DNA of 64,000 bases from Agrostemma githago (Eukaryota; Streptophyta; Magnoliopsida; Caryophyllales; Caryophyllaceae), in the NCBI GenBank assembly GCA_958450325.1, contig OY288248.1, positions 46,142,005 through 46,206,004 of the forward strand, written 5' to 3'. Positions 9,812 to 22,647 of the stretch are shown here, piece by piece (position 1 is the stretch's first letter; each line of letters begins with the position of its first letter). Below the pieces are notes generated by a model that was given only the letters and a program-made list of their open reading frames with translations, did not search any database and had not been told where the DNA came from. Position numbers and translations under genes: made by a program.

Positions 9812-11296
9812 ATCATTGCTCCCAACTCTTACACCTGAAATTAAGGAAAATACCAGTAAATTATTTAAACAGTAAATAAAAATATTATTAGAGATGGGTA
9901 GAAACAAGTAAGGACTTATGTGATTAGCCTTCATGTTCCTGAAACTCAATGATTAGAATTGAATATTTGTTTTATATGTCAAAGAAGATGATGAGTGGAC
10001 AAGATGTTGAAGTGATGCTGCTCCAAATTGGGACGAGACCTACATAGCACTCTCAACGCCTGCTGACTCGAGTGGACAACTTGGTGGTCCAAGAAAGATG
10101 CCGATGGTGACTTTTCAGCTGCGGTTTAGTTTGCTCAAGCTACAGGTTAGATGATTAAGAGTAGATCCCTGTTCCGTGACGTTGCAGTAGTAGATCCAGA
10201 TGGAGCGACCCAAGACTTGTGTGCTCGTTTCTCTACAAGAAGATGAAGTAATCCTTTTTGTTCCCTCGTGAACTCTGGAGGATTGATGATTCTCCTCTGA
10301 CTCAAGATCTTAGTAATATAGGATCATCGATTCTTTTCTTCCTTCCCCTACTTCTTCCAATTCTTCTCTTATATATTCTCATCTTCATTCTCTTGGTGAA
10401 TCCTTGTTCTATTATTCTATTCTACCATCTTTCTCTTGAGATTCTTTGGTTAGACCGGATTTTGTCTTAGTGAACCCGTGTTATAGATGTTTGAGGTTTA
10501 GTAAACCCTTGTTACCTGATTTGAGGATTTTGAGTCTGCCCTACTTTCTAAGCAAGTAAGAAATTCTTGAGGATTAATTTGGATAGCAAAATGTTGCTTG
10601 ATGGAATTAAGATGATACTTTAGGCATTGCACCTTGAGTTATAGGTTACCTTGATTATTTTGGGGTACTTAGAATTGGATATATTTGGGAGTAGTAAGAG
10701 AGTATGTCATATTTGATGGATACCTAGTACCTAACCCAGAACCAAACTAAGGATAACTGATAATATTACTTTGGATTCTTTACCTAATGCTTATTTAATG
10801 GATGCATCGCGATTATTTGGGATCATAGAGTATTGTTTAAGGTGTTAGACTGAGTGTTGTGGTACCATTGAAAGTTTTCATTAATGTCGTTAGAAATTTT
10901 GGTTGACATAGATTATCTGTATTTCTTAAGGATTAGATCATTGATCGTCGTTTAAGGTTGTAACCTATGAACTTTGGGGTTGAGTGATCTAACTTGGGAT
11001 AAATTGTTGTTGTCCCTAGAGAAGAGAACAATCTTGCACAATCACAGTTTGGTTTTATTGTGCTGTTTTGAGGAATATTATAATACGGATCATCTTATTG
11101 GGACTGTTATAACCTTAGACCAACGAGATTGTGGCTTCGTTGATTTAATAAATATTTCGGTGGTTTCGCTGATACAATATGAAATTTGGTGGAATTTTTA
11201 GAAACCTTAGCCCAATGACGTGTTTGAAGATGTGAGTGTTTGCGCCATTACCTATAGGTTTGAGCGTATTTTAGGATTTGTTATACTTTCCCCAAC
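9812..11296 (+). other. Element D 5' internal leader, no gene
   Basis: AT-rich sequence between the PBS and the CACTA-2 insertion. Short frames (for example 10258-10470) are hydrophobic low-complexity strings without gag motifs. The leader resumes at 21066-21653, also without recognisable coding content. Confidence 0.6.
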
Positions 11297-11299
11297 TTC

Positions 11300-11312
11300 C
11301 ACTACTAAAAAC
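11300..11312 (+). repeat. Left TIR of CACTA-2
   Basis: CACTACTAAAAAC. It matches the inverted right end at 21050-21062 with one mismatch (T versus A at position 7). Confidence 0.92.
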
Positions 11313-11322
11313 AGTGGAAATA

Positions 11323-12077
11323 GCGTCGGATAGATTGCGTCGGATTTTCAATCCGACGCAACTGGCATTACTGTGTCGTATTGCGTCGGCTAATCCGATG
11401 CAATAACATTGCGTGGGACTAGCCGACGCTATCCGACTCCATGATACAGGCGCCAATAAATTTGGGTTGGCGCCACTATGTCAAAGGATTTGCGTGGGAT
11501 TAGCCGACGCAAGCAGACGCAATGTTAAATTTTTGCGTCGGCTAATCCGATGCAAAGTGTGTCAAAATTTAAAAGATTTAGTCAACAGAATTAATAGCGT
11601 TGCATCGGATTAGCCGACGCAACTTTTAATATTGCGTCTGATTGCGTCGGCTAATCCGATGCAAAGTGTGTCAAAATTTAAAAGATTTAGTCAACAGAAT
11701 TAATAGCGTTGCATCGGATTAGCCGACGCAACTTTTAATATTGCGTCTGATTGCGTCGGCTAATCCGATGCAAAATGTGTCAAAATTTAAAAGATTTAGT
11801 CAACAGAATTAATAGCGTTGCATCGGATTAGCCGACGCAACATTTAATATTGCGTCTGATTGCGTCGGCTAATCCGATGCAAAATGTGTTTAAATAAAAA
11901 CCCAGAATTAAATGTTTTGCATCGGATTAGCCGACGCAGACTTGAATATTGCGTTGGTCTGCGTCGGTTAATCCCACGCAACGTTTTTAAAATAAAAAAA
12001 ATATCGAGGTCTGCATCGGAATAGCCGACGCAAACTTGAAATCTGCGTCGGCCTGCGTCGGCTATTCCGATGCAATA
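11323..12077. repeat. Left subterminal palindrome array of CACTA-2
   Basis: Copies of a hairpin with 9-bp arms TTGCRTCGG and CCGAYGCAA around an ATTAG or CTAAT spacer, in alternating orientation. A 109-bp compound unit (two oppositely oriented hairpins plus a TGTGTCAAAATTTAAAAG spacer) starts at 11533, 11642, 11751 and 11860. In En/Spm, such subterminal repeats bind TNPA; that role is inferred here. Confidence 0.9.
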
Positions 12078-12099
12078 CCTGTTAATATAAAAAAAAAAA

Positions 12100-12581
12100 T
12101 AACGCAATTTGTTCAGAACCTAAACTCTGCCCCCATCTTCCTTCGAAAGACGACGACGAAAAAGGCGAAGACGGCGAAGGACGGCGAACGACGACGGTAA
12201 ACAACGACCGCATCATCACCGGCAACCCTAAACCCCCGGCGACCCAATCCGGCACCATCACCCTAATTCAATCCCCAAAACAAAATCGAAACCCTAAGTT
12301 AACCCAGATCCGGCGAACCTGCCGGCGGCGAACCCCAATCCGGCCACCCCTGAACCCCCGACGCGCGCCAGACTTCCCCGGCGCACCCCCATCTCCACGC
12401 GCGACAGACCTCGCCGGCGCACCTCCACCCCCACGGACGACGATTTTGCCGGCGAACCACCCCCCCCACGCGCGACCCTGCCGGCGTACCAGAATCCGGC
12501 GACGGCTGTCCCGAAACCCTGCGTAGATTCCCTAACCCGACCCAGCCCCGAAAAACCCTAACCCGATTCCCCAAATCTCAG
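12100..12581 (+). other. GC-rich 5' leader exon of the CACTA-2 tnp2 gene
   Basis: An abrupt GC-rich block between the subterminal repeats and a CTCAG|GTGTGT donor at 12581/12582. No long initiating frame leads into the transposase, so it is probably a non-coding first exon. The matching acceptor, CCATATAG, ends at 14731, one base before the tnp2 ATG. Transcription start not located. Confidence 0.5.
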
Positions 12582-13002
12582 GTGTGTTGCTGTTTACGGT
12601 TAATTGTTAGTTTACGGTTTACAATTTAATTTTTACTCAATTAGTTTATTTAATTAGATTAATTTTTACTTAATTCTAGCTCAATTAGTTTACTAAACTG
12701 TTTAGATTAAGTTATATTAGTAATTATAATTAGTTTAATAACTATGGTGATTAGATTGTATGATGATTATGTTTGTTTAATTAGTTAATTAGATTGTAGG
12801 GTGATTATGTTAATTAGGTTAGTTAGTTTAGTAATTAGGTTAATTAGGTTAGTTAGTATATTAATTAGGTTAATTAGTATGTGAATTAGGTTAGATTTTC
12901 TTTTATTGTTAGACGATAATTGTAGTATGTTAATTAGGTTAGTTAGTATGTTAATTAGGTATTAGTGATTATTGTATTAGGTTAGAAATTGTGTTATTAG
13001 AT

Positions 13003-14137
13003 TAGTAGTAGTAGTAGTATGTACTATTATTACGAGTAGTAGTATTAGTACTAGATTAACTAGTAGTGTTAGTAGTACTACATTAGTAGTGCTAGTAGTA
13101 GTATTACTAATTTACTACTAATATTACACTAAAATACTTCATTACTACTACTAATGCTACTAATAATATTACTAATCTACTACTAATATTACTAATACTA
13201 ATAACCTAACACTACTACTACCACTACTCATTTACTACTACTACCACTACTACTAATTTTATAATACTACTACTAAGATACTACTTCTACTACTACCACA
13301 ACTACCACTAAACTACTACTACTACTAAACTATTACTACTACTAATTTCCTACTTCTACTTTTACTACTATTACTACTATACTACTACTACTACTAATTT
13401 TCTACTTCTACTACTACTACTACTAAACTACTACTACTACTACTAATTTACTACTTCTACTTTTAAAACTACTAAACTACTACTACTACTAAACTACTAC
13501 TAATTTTCTACTACTACTACTACTAATTTTCTACTACTACCACTACTACTAATTTTCTACTACTACTACTAGTAATTTCCTACTTCTACTTCTACTACTA
13601 TCACTACTACTAATTTTCTACTACTACTACTACTAATTTTCTACTATTACCACTAATACTAATTTTCTACTAATAATACTACTAATTTCATACTTCTACT
13701 TTTACTACTACCACTACTACTAATTTTATAATACTACTACTAAGATACTACTTCTACTACTACCACTACTACCACTAAACTACTACTACTACTAAACTAT
13801 TACTACTACTAATTTCCTACTTCTACTTTTACTACTATTACTACTATACTACTACTACTAATTTTCTACTTCTACTACTACTACTACTAAACTACTACTA
13901 CTACTACTAATTTACTACTTCTACTTTTAAAACTACCAAACTACTACTACTACTAAACTACTACTAATTTTCTACTACTACTACTACTACTAATTTTCTA
14001 CTACTACCACTACTACTAATTTTCTACTACTACTACTAGTAATTTCCTACTTCTACTTCTACTACTATCACTACTACTAATTTTCTACTACTACTAATAA
14101 TTTAATACTTCTACTTTTACTACTATTACTACTACTA
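13003..14137 (+). repeat. 1.1-kb (CTA)n-type microsatellite within the leader intron
   Basis: Mostly ACT/CTA trinucleotides, beginning as the inverse AGT phase near 13003. A segment beginning ATAATACTACTACTAAGATA at 13261 recurs at 13728, so a unit of about 467 bp is tandemly duplicated within the array. The rest of the intron (12582-13002, 14138-14731) holds AT-rich sequence and no gene. Confidence 0.9.
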
Positions 14138-14732
14138 GTTAGTGGTTGTAATTATAATAAGTATTAATGTTTTGGATTACTGTGTTGAGATATGATTGCT
14201 GTTGTTATTTGTTTTCGTTGTGTACTGTGCATGAGCATTGTTGGAAATCTACTCAGGCCTACCTAGTGCCCGTTCAAGAGTTACTCATTAGGAGTAATTC
14301 TTGGACAGTCCCCGTTTTGGGACTGTTCTTGTGCCTTTCATGTCACTTAGGTGGTAAACATGAAATTGTGTTCTGTTGGTAAGAGCAAAATTTGGTGACA
14401 ATTCTCTCAATGTTCTTCGATTGCATATGTGGAGTCTTCATATATTCCACATTGTGCTTTTGGAGAACTGAGGCGAATTGCTGCCGAATTTTTCTCTTAT
14501 CGACATTACACAATTTCGTGTTTATCAGTGACATGAAACGCACAAGAATGGGTTTAGGTTGGAGTGATAAGGTCCCCGGTGATGAATCGTTTTTAAATTG
14601 ATGGTTGTGAGAGTTCCAACTTATGGTGTAATTTGCGAACTTTTCTTCAAATTCCATGTTGTTGACTTCTTTCCCCACGCCATTTTGTTCATGTGTACAT
14701 ACCCTAATCATTCATAGTTCAATCCATATAGA

Positions 14733-17700
14733 ATGAATAGAGTAGAACGGAGTTGGATGTACGAGAGACTGGCCGACAATAAGCGACCGAAAATAGAATT
14801 TAGAGACGGTGTGGAGGAGTTCATCAAGTTTTCCTTAGATAATAACCCCCACTACACCAGCGAGCAGCTTAGGTGCCCATGTAGAAAATGTCAAAACCGT
14901 GCCTTAAAACATGAAGTAGATGTCAAACAACATCTATACAAGCACGGTTTTGTTGAGAACTACTACGTGTGGACGTATCATGGTGAAAATGAAAGTAGTC
15001 GCCTGCAAGAACCTGTTCGCGAAAATCCGTACCGGGACTTCGTAGAGGACGCACTGCGTACGACGGTTGAGGACATCATGGAGGAGGAACGTAACCCAGA
15101 CAACTTAAGCGACGAAGAAGTACAACATGAACCTAACCCACAAGTCCTTTCCTTTTTCGAAATGCTAAAAAATGCTGAACTCCCAGTTTTCAGCGGGTGC
15201 GATATGAGTCTGTTGCAAGTCGCTTCAAGGATGCTGACTTTGAAGTGCGAGAGCAACATGGCCTTAAGACATTTAGACGGTTGGATCCAACTGCTAATTG
15301 ACCTTCTACGAGGCACTAAGGAGAATGTCATGGCAAATAATTTCTACGAGGTTAAAAATTTGTTGAAGGGCCTCCAACTCCCCCATGAAAAGATAGACTC
15401 GTGTCCGAATGGATGCATGCTGTTCTGGAAGGGAGATGCGGACCTCGACGCGTGTAGGAAATGTGGATCCGGGAGGTACAAGAGTCGAACAAAAAATACT
15501 AGGGGGAAGAGAGTACCAACTAAGGTCTTGACGTACTTCCCAGTTGGTCCGAGGCTGCAAAGACTGTATGCGACAAAGAAAATTGCGGGTGAGATGAGTT
15601 GGCACCACAGTAACTCCAAAATCAGAGTTAGTGGTATGATGACACACCCTAGCGACGGTGAAGCTTGGAAGACATTTGATATCAAACATCCCGAGTTCGC
15701 GAAAGAGCCGCGCAACGTACGTTTGGGTTTGTGCACAGATGGTTTCTCACCCTACGGGCAGTTCGGCAAGTCGTACTCATGTTGGCCGGTTATTTTGACA
15801 CCGTACAACCTACCGCCGTGGTTATGCAATAAGAGACAATTTATGCTCCTGTCACTTATTGTTCCTGGCCCTAAGAACCCGAAAGCCAATATGGACGTGT
15901 ATCTCCAACCACTTGTTGAAGAGTTAAAAAGTTTGTGGGATAATGGGATTTACACGTACGATGTGTCGAGGAAAACTAGTTTCAATTTACGAGCTGCACT
16001 AATGTGGACCATCAACGACTTCCCAGCTTACGGGATGTTGTCTGGTTGGAGTACAACGGGTTACCGTGCTTGTCCTTACTGTCAAGCGAAGGATCAAAAA
16101 TCATTTTGGCTTAAAAATAGCGGAAAGGTATCTTGGTTTGACTGTCACAGACAATTTCTACCTTCCGACCATCCATTTAGGCATAACTGTAAGAGTTTCC
16201 TGAAGAAACAACCCAATGAAACTAGGATCGCATGTAAACGGTTAACAGGCGATGAGATATGGACAGATGTGCAGAAGTACCCTACAATAGTACACGCTAC
16301 CCACCAACAGTTGAAAAAATTGAAGGACAAGAAGGAAGGTTGGTGGAAGCAGAGCATATTCTGGGAACTTCCGTACTGGCACACTCTGCTTATCAGACAC
16401 AACCTTGATGTTATGCATATCGAGAAGAATTTCTTTGAGCAGATTATCAACACCGTGATGGATGTACCGAACAAGACAGCCTTCGGACCAAAAGGCAAAG
16501 CAGATTTCAAGGAACTGTGTCTTGGGCGACCCAAATCGTCGTCCTTTGTTATGGACAAAAATGATAGGAAGGCTTTGTGCGATTGGGTGAGTGGTTTGAA
16601 GTTTCCGGATGGTTACGCATCCGACTTATCCCGGTGTGTGGACCAGTCCAAGTTAATTTTGCATGGCATGAAAAGCCACGACTGTCACGTGTTTATGTCG
16701 CGCTTGATGCCAGTAGCTTTGAAGCAGCTGCTGCCAATGAACACGTGGAATGCATTGACAGAGATCAGTCAGTTCTTCCGAGATTTGTGTTCCACTATGG
16801 TGTCAGTCGACTCCATGAATCGACTTGAGAACAGTATTCCCGAGATCCTTTGCAAGTTGGAGAAAATATTCCCTCCGTCATTCTTCAACTCGATGGAGCA
16901 TCTCCCACTTCATTTGCCGTATGAGGCAAGGGTTGGCGGTCCTGTTCAGTACAGGTGGATGTACCCATTCGAAAGGTAACGTCCTCAACTCTCCTGGGTG
17001 TGACTTCCCGTGCATTGATTACCAATTAAGTCTTACATGAAAGCTAATATTTTAATTTGCAGGTTCTTAAACCATCTGAAAAAAAAAATTGGTAACAAAG
17101 CACGTGTTGAGGGTTCAATATGCAACGCGTATTTGTTAGAGGAGACATCAAACTTCTGCTCCTTCTACTTCGAAGAGCACGTTGACACAAAAGCCAAAGA
17201 CCTAGACGTGGGTACGCATCAGACTGAAGACCACCAAATAGAGGTGGAACCCTTTCAGTCTGATGTTGGAAGTACCACTGGAAAATGTAAGGAGAGGTGG
17301 TTGACCGATGTTGAGTACAAGCAGGCACACTCCTACGTTCTGAAAAACTGTGGCCCTGTAATCAGACCGTACGAGGAGTAAGTAACTCACGTACAACATA
17401 CCCTCCTCATAATTGGTAGTATGTGTGATTAAGTACAACTGCTGACCATTTCAGGAAATTCGAGGCTTTCATTAATTATGGCAGAACATGCGGGAGTGAC
17501 AACATCTGAAGATGTTTGGGTGGCATATGAGTCACTGTTTCCCTCATGGCTACGTACTCAAGTATGTTGAAATGCTATTTGCTTGATCATTATAAATTGT
17601 GTATGTGTTTGGTACAAAATTTAATTGCATTGTTTTTCGACGAATTTTATGTTGACAATAGCCTGAAGCGCTGGAGGATCCCATTGTAAGACCTCTAGTC

Positions 17701-18453
17701 ACTGGGCCGTCTTCACGAGTCAGAACTTGGAGGCGATATACAATTAACGGGTACAAGTTCCGTGCGTTTCTCGAGGGTGTTGATGTTCCAAAACTGACCA
17801 AAAGTAACGGCGTATGTGTGTTGTCCACCGAAGGGTCAGATTACTATGGAACACTAATCGAGGTGATCGAGCTAGACTACTACGACAGCCACAAAAACTG
17901 CAAGGCCATACTGTTCAAATGTGATTGGATCGACAACTCCCCGCACGGAGTCACTGTTCATGAGAACTACAATCTTGTGGATGTCGACCTGACGAGAAAA
18001 CTGCGAGGGCACAATCCTTTTGTGTTGGCGTATCAAGTCGATCAAGTCTGCTATGCACCTTACCCAAAGGGAAAAAAGAGTACGAATTGGTCTGCGGTTT
18101 TCAAAATCAAGGCAAGATCACAAGTTGATAATCCTATCATCGACGATGATGTCTACCAAGAGAGTGTGGTTGGTAATAATCAGCCGATGTCATCAACTCT
18201 GCTCGAAGACACTGACGTCAATGAAGAAGAATATGTAGTTGAAGTTGCTGGTGCTGTAGGGGAGGACGACGAGTTTGCCGACTGGATTGTTCCTGAGGGA
18301 GAGGGTGATGAGGATGACGACTTGGTCATCGACGATGAAGATGACGGTGATGAGGTGAATACTGACTGGGACGATGATGATGAAGACGGGGACGAGGGGT
18401 TCATTGAACCGCACACTGACGCGGACAGTGACGGTGACAGTGACGATAATTAG
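14733..18453 (+). CDS. tnp2: TNP2-like CACTA transposase (one frameshift)
   Basis: Catalytic-type transposase of CACTA elements, acting on the TIRs in the nucleus. Exons read as 14733-16975, 17063-17377, 17455-17561 and 17662-18453, with GT/AG borders and matching phases. The N-terminus has the transposase-associated domain (WMYERLADNK, then CPCRKCQN, a likely zinc-binding cluster). The long first exon is the TNP2 core, with DGFSPYGQFGKSYSCWPV and CPYCQAKDQKSFWL. The end of exon 1 and exon 2 match a DUF4218-like region (RWMYPFER, KARVEGSI). The last exon is DUF4216-like and ends in a very acidic Asp/Glu tail of about 60 residues. Exon 3 changes frame near 17480: the 5' frame meets TGA while the 3' frame continues open to the next donor. 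The start follows a 5' UTR intron. Confidence 0.85.
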
Positions 18454-18607
18454 CAATTATATATTTGTTTGTATCTTATTCGCATAAGTTGTAATTTATT
18501 TATTTGTAATTGAATACTATTTTGGTACTTAATGAAATTCCTGCTTTACCCTAAACGAACTGACTCTACAGTTTAACTTTGCGCAAACATATTTTGTAGA
18601 CGTGATT

Positions 18608-20102
18608 ATGGCAGGTAGCAGTGAGATGCTGACGGGGGCCACCAGCCATGGTGACCATATGGAGGAGGACACACCTAGGACTCCTGTCATCCTAGGTGTG
18701 GACGCTGTCTAGGAAGTCGGGGCGACGGTCTACGTTGCCACGCCTGGGAAAGCGTACCTATCACGGCAGAAAGTGGATTCTGCTACTTGGTGAGTTTTAG
18801 TTGTTGTAACCAGTTCTTTTCTAAATTTTCACTCATTTATTTGCTTCACATTATCATAATTGACTTGTGTAGGTGGGAGGACAAGAAGTACTCTGAGTAT
18901 ATGCGGGATTCCGTAGTCATGACGTATGCGTCCACCCCTGGCGCCTACCGTAGCTGGACGGAGGCGCCCCCGGAAGCTCGGGAAGCGATGTATATGCACT
19001 TCGCGGTAATTACCTCGTCTTTGTTTCTAAGGTTTTCGTTGCACGATTTATACATTCAATTGTAACTAACGAATCTTTTTTTTGACAAACAGAAAAGAGT
19101 GCGTATAGACCTGGGGTACGACCTCAGGTCGGATTATGAGAGTCGGATTAAGAAGAGGATAACCGACTTATTCCAGCGAGCTGTCCCGAGGGTCGAGAAG
19201 GCGGAATGGATTCCGCAAGAGAAGTGGGAGATATTGAAGAAGAACGCTGCCGACCCAAGCTTCAAGAAGAAATCGGCGATTAAGTCGTCGAACAGGAGAG
19301 GTGGGCAGGTGGATGGGGTGGCCAAACCCACGAGCTGCCTTGGAAGTAGGAGTGCAGCAACAGCCTTCGCGCAGTTGGTAAGTGCTTACAACACAAGTAA
19401 AAAAATTGAGTATAATTCAATATATACTATTGGTAAATAAATGCTGAAAATTTTAACACTGTTATTTGAAGGGCCCATCTGCAACCCCGGTCCAGCTCTT
19501 GGAGAAGACGAAGAAGGGGAAAGACGGCAAGTGGATTGACCCTAGAGGACCGGAGATCGTGGTGAGTAGTAGTAATGTTTTTTAAAAATATACTAGTCAT
19601 GAAAATTACGATGTGATAGTATGTGTTCCTAAAGTTATAACACTGTTTCATGTTGCTATTTCAGGAGAGTTACGAGAAAGCGGTGGAGGAGGCACGCGCC
19701 TCTGATCAAGCACCCAACACCCTCAAGATCTTCCACGATGTGTCAGGTGGCTACAACTCGAAGAAAAGGTTTTGGGGAATAGGTAACGTGGCGAAAGAGC
19801 TCTTTCGCCCATGCTTGAACCGTGGTAAGGAGGTATCTGCGGACACATACCTCCCCACCGCCACCTCGCAGGAACGCACACTCAACGACCGGATGGAAGA
19901 TAAATTCGAAAGGCAAGAAGAGCGCCTGAAGACATTGGAGAAGAGGTGCGAAGAGCAGGACCAGTTTATTCAGTTCATGAGGGAACGGTTCGCCATGGGG
20001 AACGACGGATGCAGTGGAGGACCACGCATGACCAGGCGCGACGATGACGACAACAACGATGGTCATCCCTTTGGGTCAGAGCAGATTGAGTCCCTTTCGT
20101 AG
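18608..20102 (+). CDS. TNPA-like protein (plant En/Spm transposase family), one in-frame stop
   Basis: Second CACTA-2 gene, same strand and 155 bp after tnp2. Five exons with clean borders: 18608-18789, 18873-19005, 19093-19377, 19472-19561 and 19665-20102; phases agree at every junction. The middle part (KRVRIDLGYDLRSDYESR, then PQEKWEILKK) resembles the Ptta/En/Spm 'transposase_24' family. The C-terminus has a coiled-coil run (residues ERQEERLKTLEKRCEEQDQF) and an acidic end. The expected role is binding of subterminal repeats and regulation of the promoter. A TAG interrupts codon 35 in exon 1; the rest is open. Assignment to TNPA function is by position and family resemblance. Confidence 0.8.
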
Positions 20103-20437
20103 GTAGTTCCGCTCTCTTATGTTACTTGTTTAGATTCTGGTTGCATTGTGTGTATATATTTTACCAACTCCTAGATAGAATTCTGAACCTAGCGCTGGTT
20201 GTTTTTGTAATATTTTCATTTTCTATAACAGTATACTAGTTTATGTTTGTTTCGTTTTGTGGAGTTTTGTGAAGAAGACATGTACGAAAGCTTTGATTGG
20301 AGTTATTGATGGACTTTTGTTTGGGATGTGGTGCTGTTGTTGTATGTTGTAGGAGTGGGTTGGTTAATTGCAGCTTGTTATATTTCGCGCATACGGGGAG
20401 CTGAAAACAAAGGAACGTTTGTACAGAATGTTTGACT

Positions 20438-21042
20438 TTGCGTCGGCTAATCCCACGCAACGCCTCTCAGCCAATGGGCTTTGCGTGGGATTAGCCGACG
20501 CAAAGTCAAACAATCCGCTGACTTTGCGTCGGCTAATCCCACGCAAATCCTCTCAGTTAGCTCTCAGTCAATGGGTTTGCGTGGGATTAGCCGACGCAAA
20601 GTCAAACAATCTGCTGACTTTGCGTCGGCTAATCCCACGCAAAGCCTCTCAGTCAGCTCTCAGTCAATGGGTTTGCGTGGGATTAGCCGACGCAAAGTCA
20701 GCGGATTGTTTGACTTTGCGTCGGCTAATCCCACGCAAAGCCCATTGACAGGGTGTTGACTAAGAGGTTCTGCGTGGGATTAGCCGACGCAAAGTCAAAC
20801 ATTCTGTTGACTTTGCGTCGGCTAATCCCACGCAAAGTCCATTGACAGGGTGTTGACCTCCATTTCTTCGTGTCGTAATAGCCGACGCAAAGCCGACGCA
20901 AAATGCATGCGTCGGAATAGCCGATGCAAAATAAAAATATTGCGTCAAATTATAACGGCGGCCGATTGCGTCGGTTAATCCCACGCAAACTACGATTTGC
21001 GTCGGATTTTGTTCATTTGCGTCGGATTTTTCCGACGCAATT
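20438..21042. repeat. Right subterminal palindrome array of CACTA-2
   Basis: Alternating copies of a hairpin with arms TTGCGTSGG and complement around a CTAAT/ATTAG spacer; here most copies read CCCACGCAA where the left array has CCGATGCAA. Spacers contain a CTCTCAGTCAATGG-type block. Open frames on both strands (such as 20368-20759) are by-products of the repeats. Confidence 0.9.
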
Positions 21043-21049
21043 CGGGCTC

Positions 21050-21062
21050 GTTTTTTGTAGTG
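21050..21062 (-). repeat. Right TIR of CACTA-2
   Basis: Plus strand GTTTTTTGTAGTG, the inverse of the left end with one mismatch, followed by TSD TTC at 21063-21065. Confidence 0.92.
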
Positions 21063-22647
21063 TTCTTTACTTGTGGCATTATAAACATGTTGGTAATCAT
21101 TTTGAGGATTCTGTGCCCAAGCATTGTTATATTGGTGGACCTTGTTTAATGTTCCTTACTCGAGAAATTTGGAGCATACCTCGAGTTCAAACCTTACGAG
21201 TTTTGAAATTAGGAGCCTTATCGATCAAGGGTTTGGGTATGTTTTGTTAACCGTTGGAATCTTAATTGTGGATTTGATTCTAAAGCATTTGTGGATTAGT
21301 ATCGTGTCGCTTGAACGTTTGGATAGTCACGTAAGTCATTTTTGGAGATTGTGACCGAGTAGTACCACCTAGTGCCTAATATTGGACTTAACGTTATTTG
21401 ATGGAAATTATGGACCTGGGTTGTGGGAGTCAAATCGGGAATCTCGAGATGGTTAATTTAATTCTTCAATCCTTGAGAGTTCTATTTGACTCTCAAATTC
21501 GTCCTCCCTTAGCTTCTCTTGAATCCCGCTTCTTCTTCTTCAGCCAATCCCTTTCGACTTCTTTATCGGGTTTGAAAACTTTTGTTTTGATTTGTCGTTG
21601 ACTTTGACTCTATTTATCCATTTATTATTTTCCCCGGACTTGTGTTATAAAAATGTGGACATGACGTAGGTCCACCCCGACGCGGCCATGCGCGGGTTTG
21701 GGTAGGCGAATGAATCTCGTGGTGAGATTGTTCTCGGGTTCGAAATTTAAGTCAAAGTTGGAGTCGCCACCAAATTTTGTGGTTATTCGGAACCATACGA
21801 GCCCACTCTATGTCGTCATGGGCTCTACACAAAGTAAGCCCACATCGATTTCAGAGTACATTGGGCTCGTTCCTTTGCATTGCAATATCGATACCGTCTA
21901 AACCGGCTTTCGTATATAGAATGACTCTCGTGCGCCAAGGGTTTCGGACATCCGGAAACCAAAGGTTCTGAGTAAGGGGTGAGGGTACGTGTTGGGAAGC
22001 CCACTAAGGACACCCAACCACGCACGCACATGGCGGCCTCTACTAAGACATCGTTCGTGTTCGTGTGCGCGCGCTAGTAAAACGATTAAATGATATGCAA
22101 ACAGCGTTTTCGGGCTAAGCATATGAATAGTATGTGAACTACGTCATTTAATGCATCTTAATTATGGTCGAAGTGATTTAGCATGCGAGGTTCATTTATA
22201 AAGCGATAAGCAAATGAATAAATAAAACTCGAAAATAAATAATATACAAGTTACACGGGCGGAAATACAACCCGGCCAATACAAAAATTATAAGCGATAT
22301 AGAAACGGGATAATAAATAATAAAAAGTTAGGAACGGACCCGTATACAAACTAGACCGTGAACCGTGTGAATGGATGAACCCCGATTAAATACACATTGC
22401 GTTGTGTATTAAACGAAGGACGGAGACATAGGACCTAAGCGTGACGCTAGCCCGATCCCATGTCTCAATGCCTTGTCCCAACTTATCACATCGAAAAAAC
22501 GATCAAAGTTGTTATAGTGTCGTGATGCGTATGAGTTTTGAAAAATGGGTTCACGTGATTGACTTTACACGTGTTGACCAAGAGTCGTAAAAATGACGAG
22601 GCTTAAATGTTGCATTTAAGCTCTCGGTTTTCTGGGTTACAGGACCC

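Larger units (their letters stand above)
11300..21062 (+). mobile_element. CACTA-2: nearly intact autonomous-type CACTA (En/Spm) transposon
   Basis: The ends CACTACTAAAAAC (11300-11312) and its inverted partner (21050-21062) differ at one base. They are flanked by the direct 3-bp TTC at 11297-11299 and 21063-21065. Inside are arrays of subterminal palindromes at both ends, a GC-rich leader exon, a TNP2-like transposase gene (14733-18453) and a TNPA-like gene (18608-20102), the classic two-gene En/Spm layout. Total length is about 9.76 kb. It is inserted in element D. Lesions seen are one frameshift in tnp2 and one in-frame stop in the second gene. Confidence 0.95.

Noticed and set aside
13003..14137. 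Possible centromeric or telomeric satellite
   Set aside because: It is a CTA trinucleotide microsatellite confined to an intron of CACTA-2 and does not resemble the plant telomere repeat.
20368..20759. Overlapping open frames on both strands with repeating GISRRKVKQ / DFASANPTQ peptides
   Set aside because: They are translations of the CACTA-2 subterminal palindromes; both strands stay open because the repeat lacks stops in those frames.
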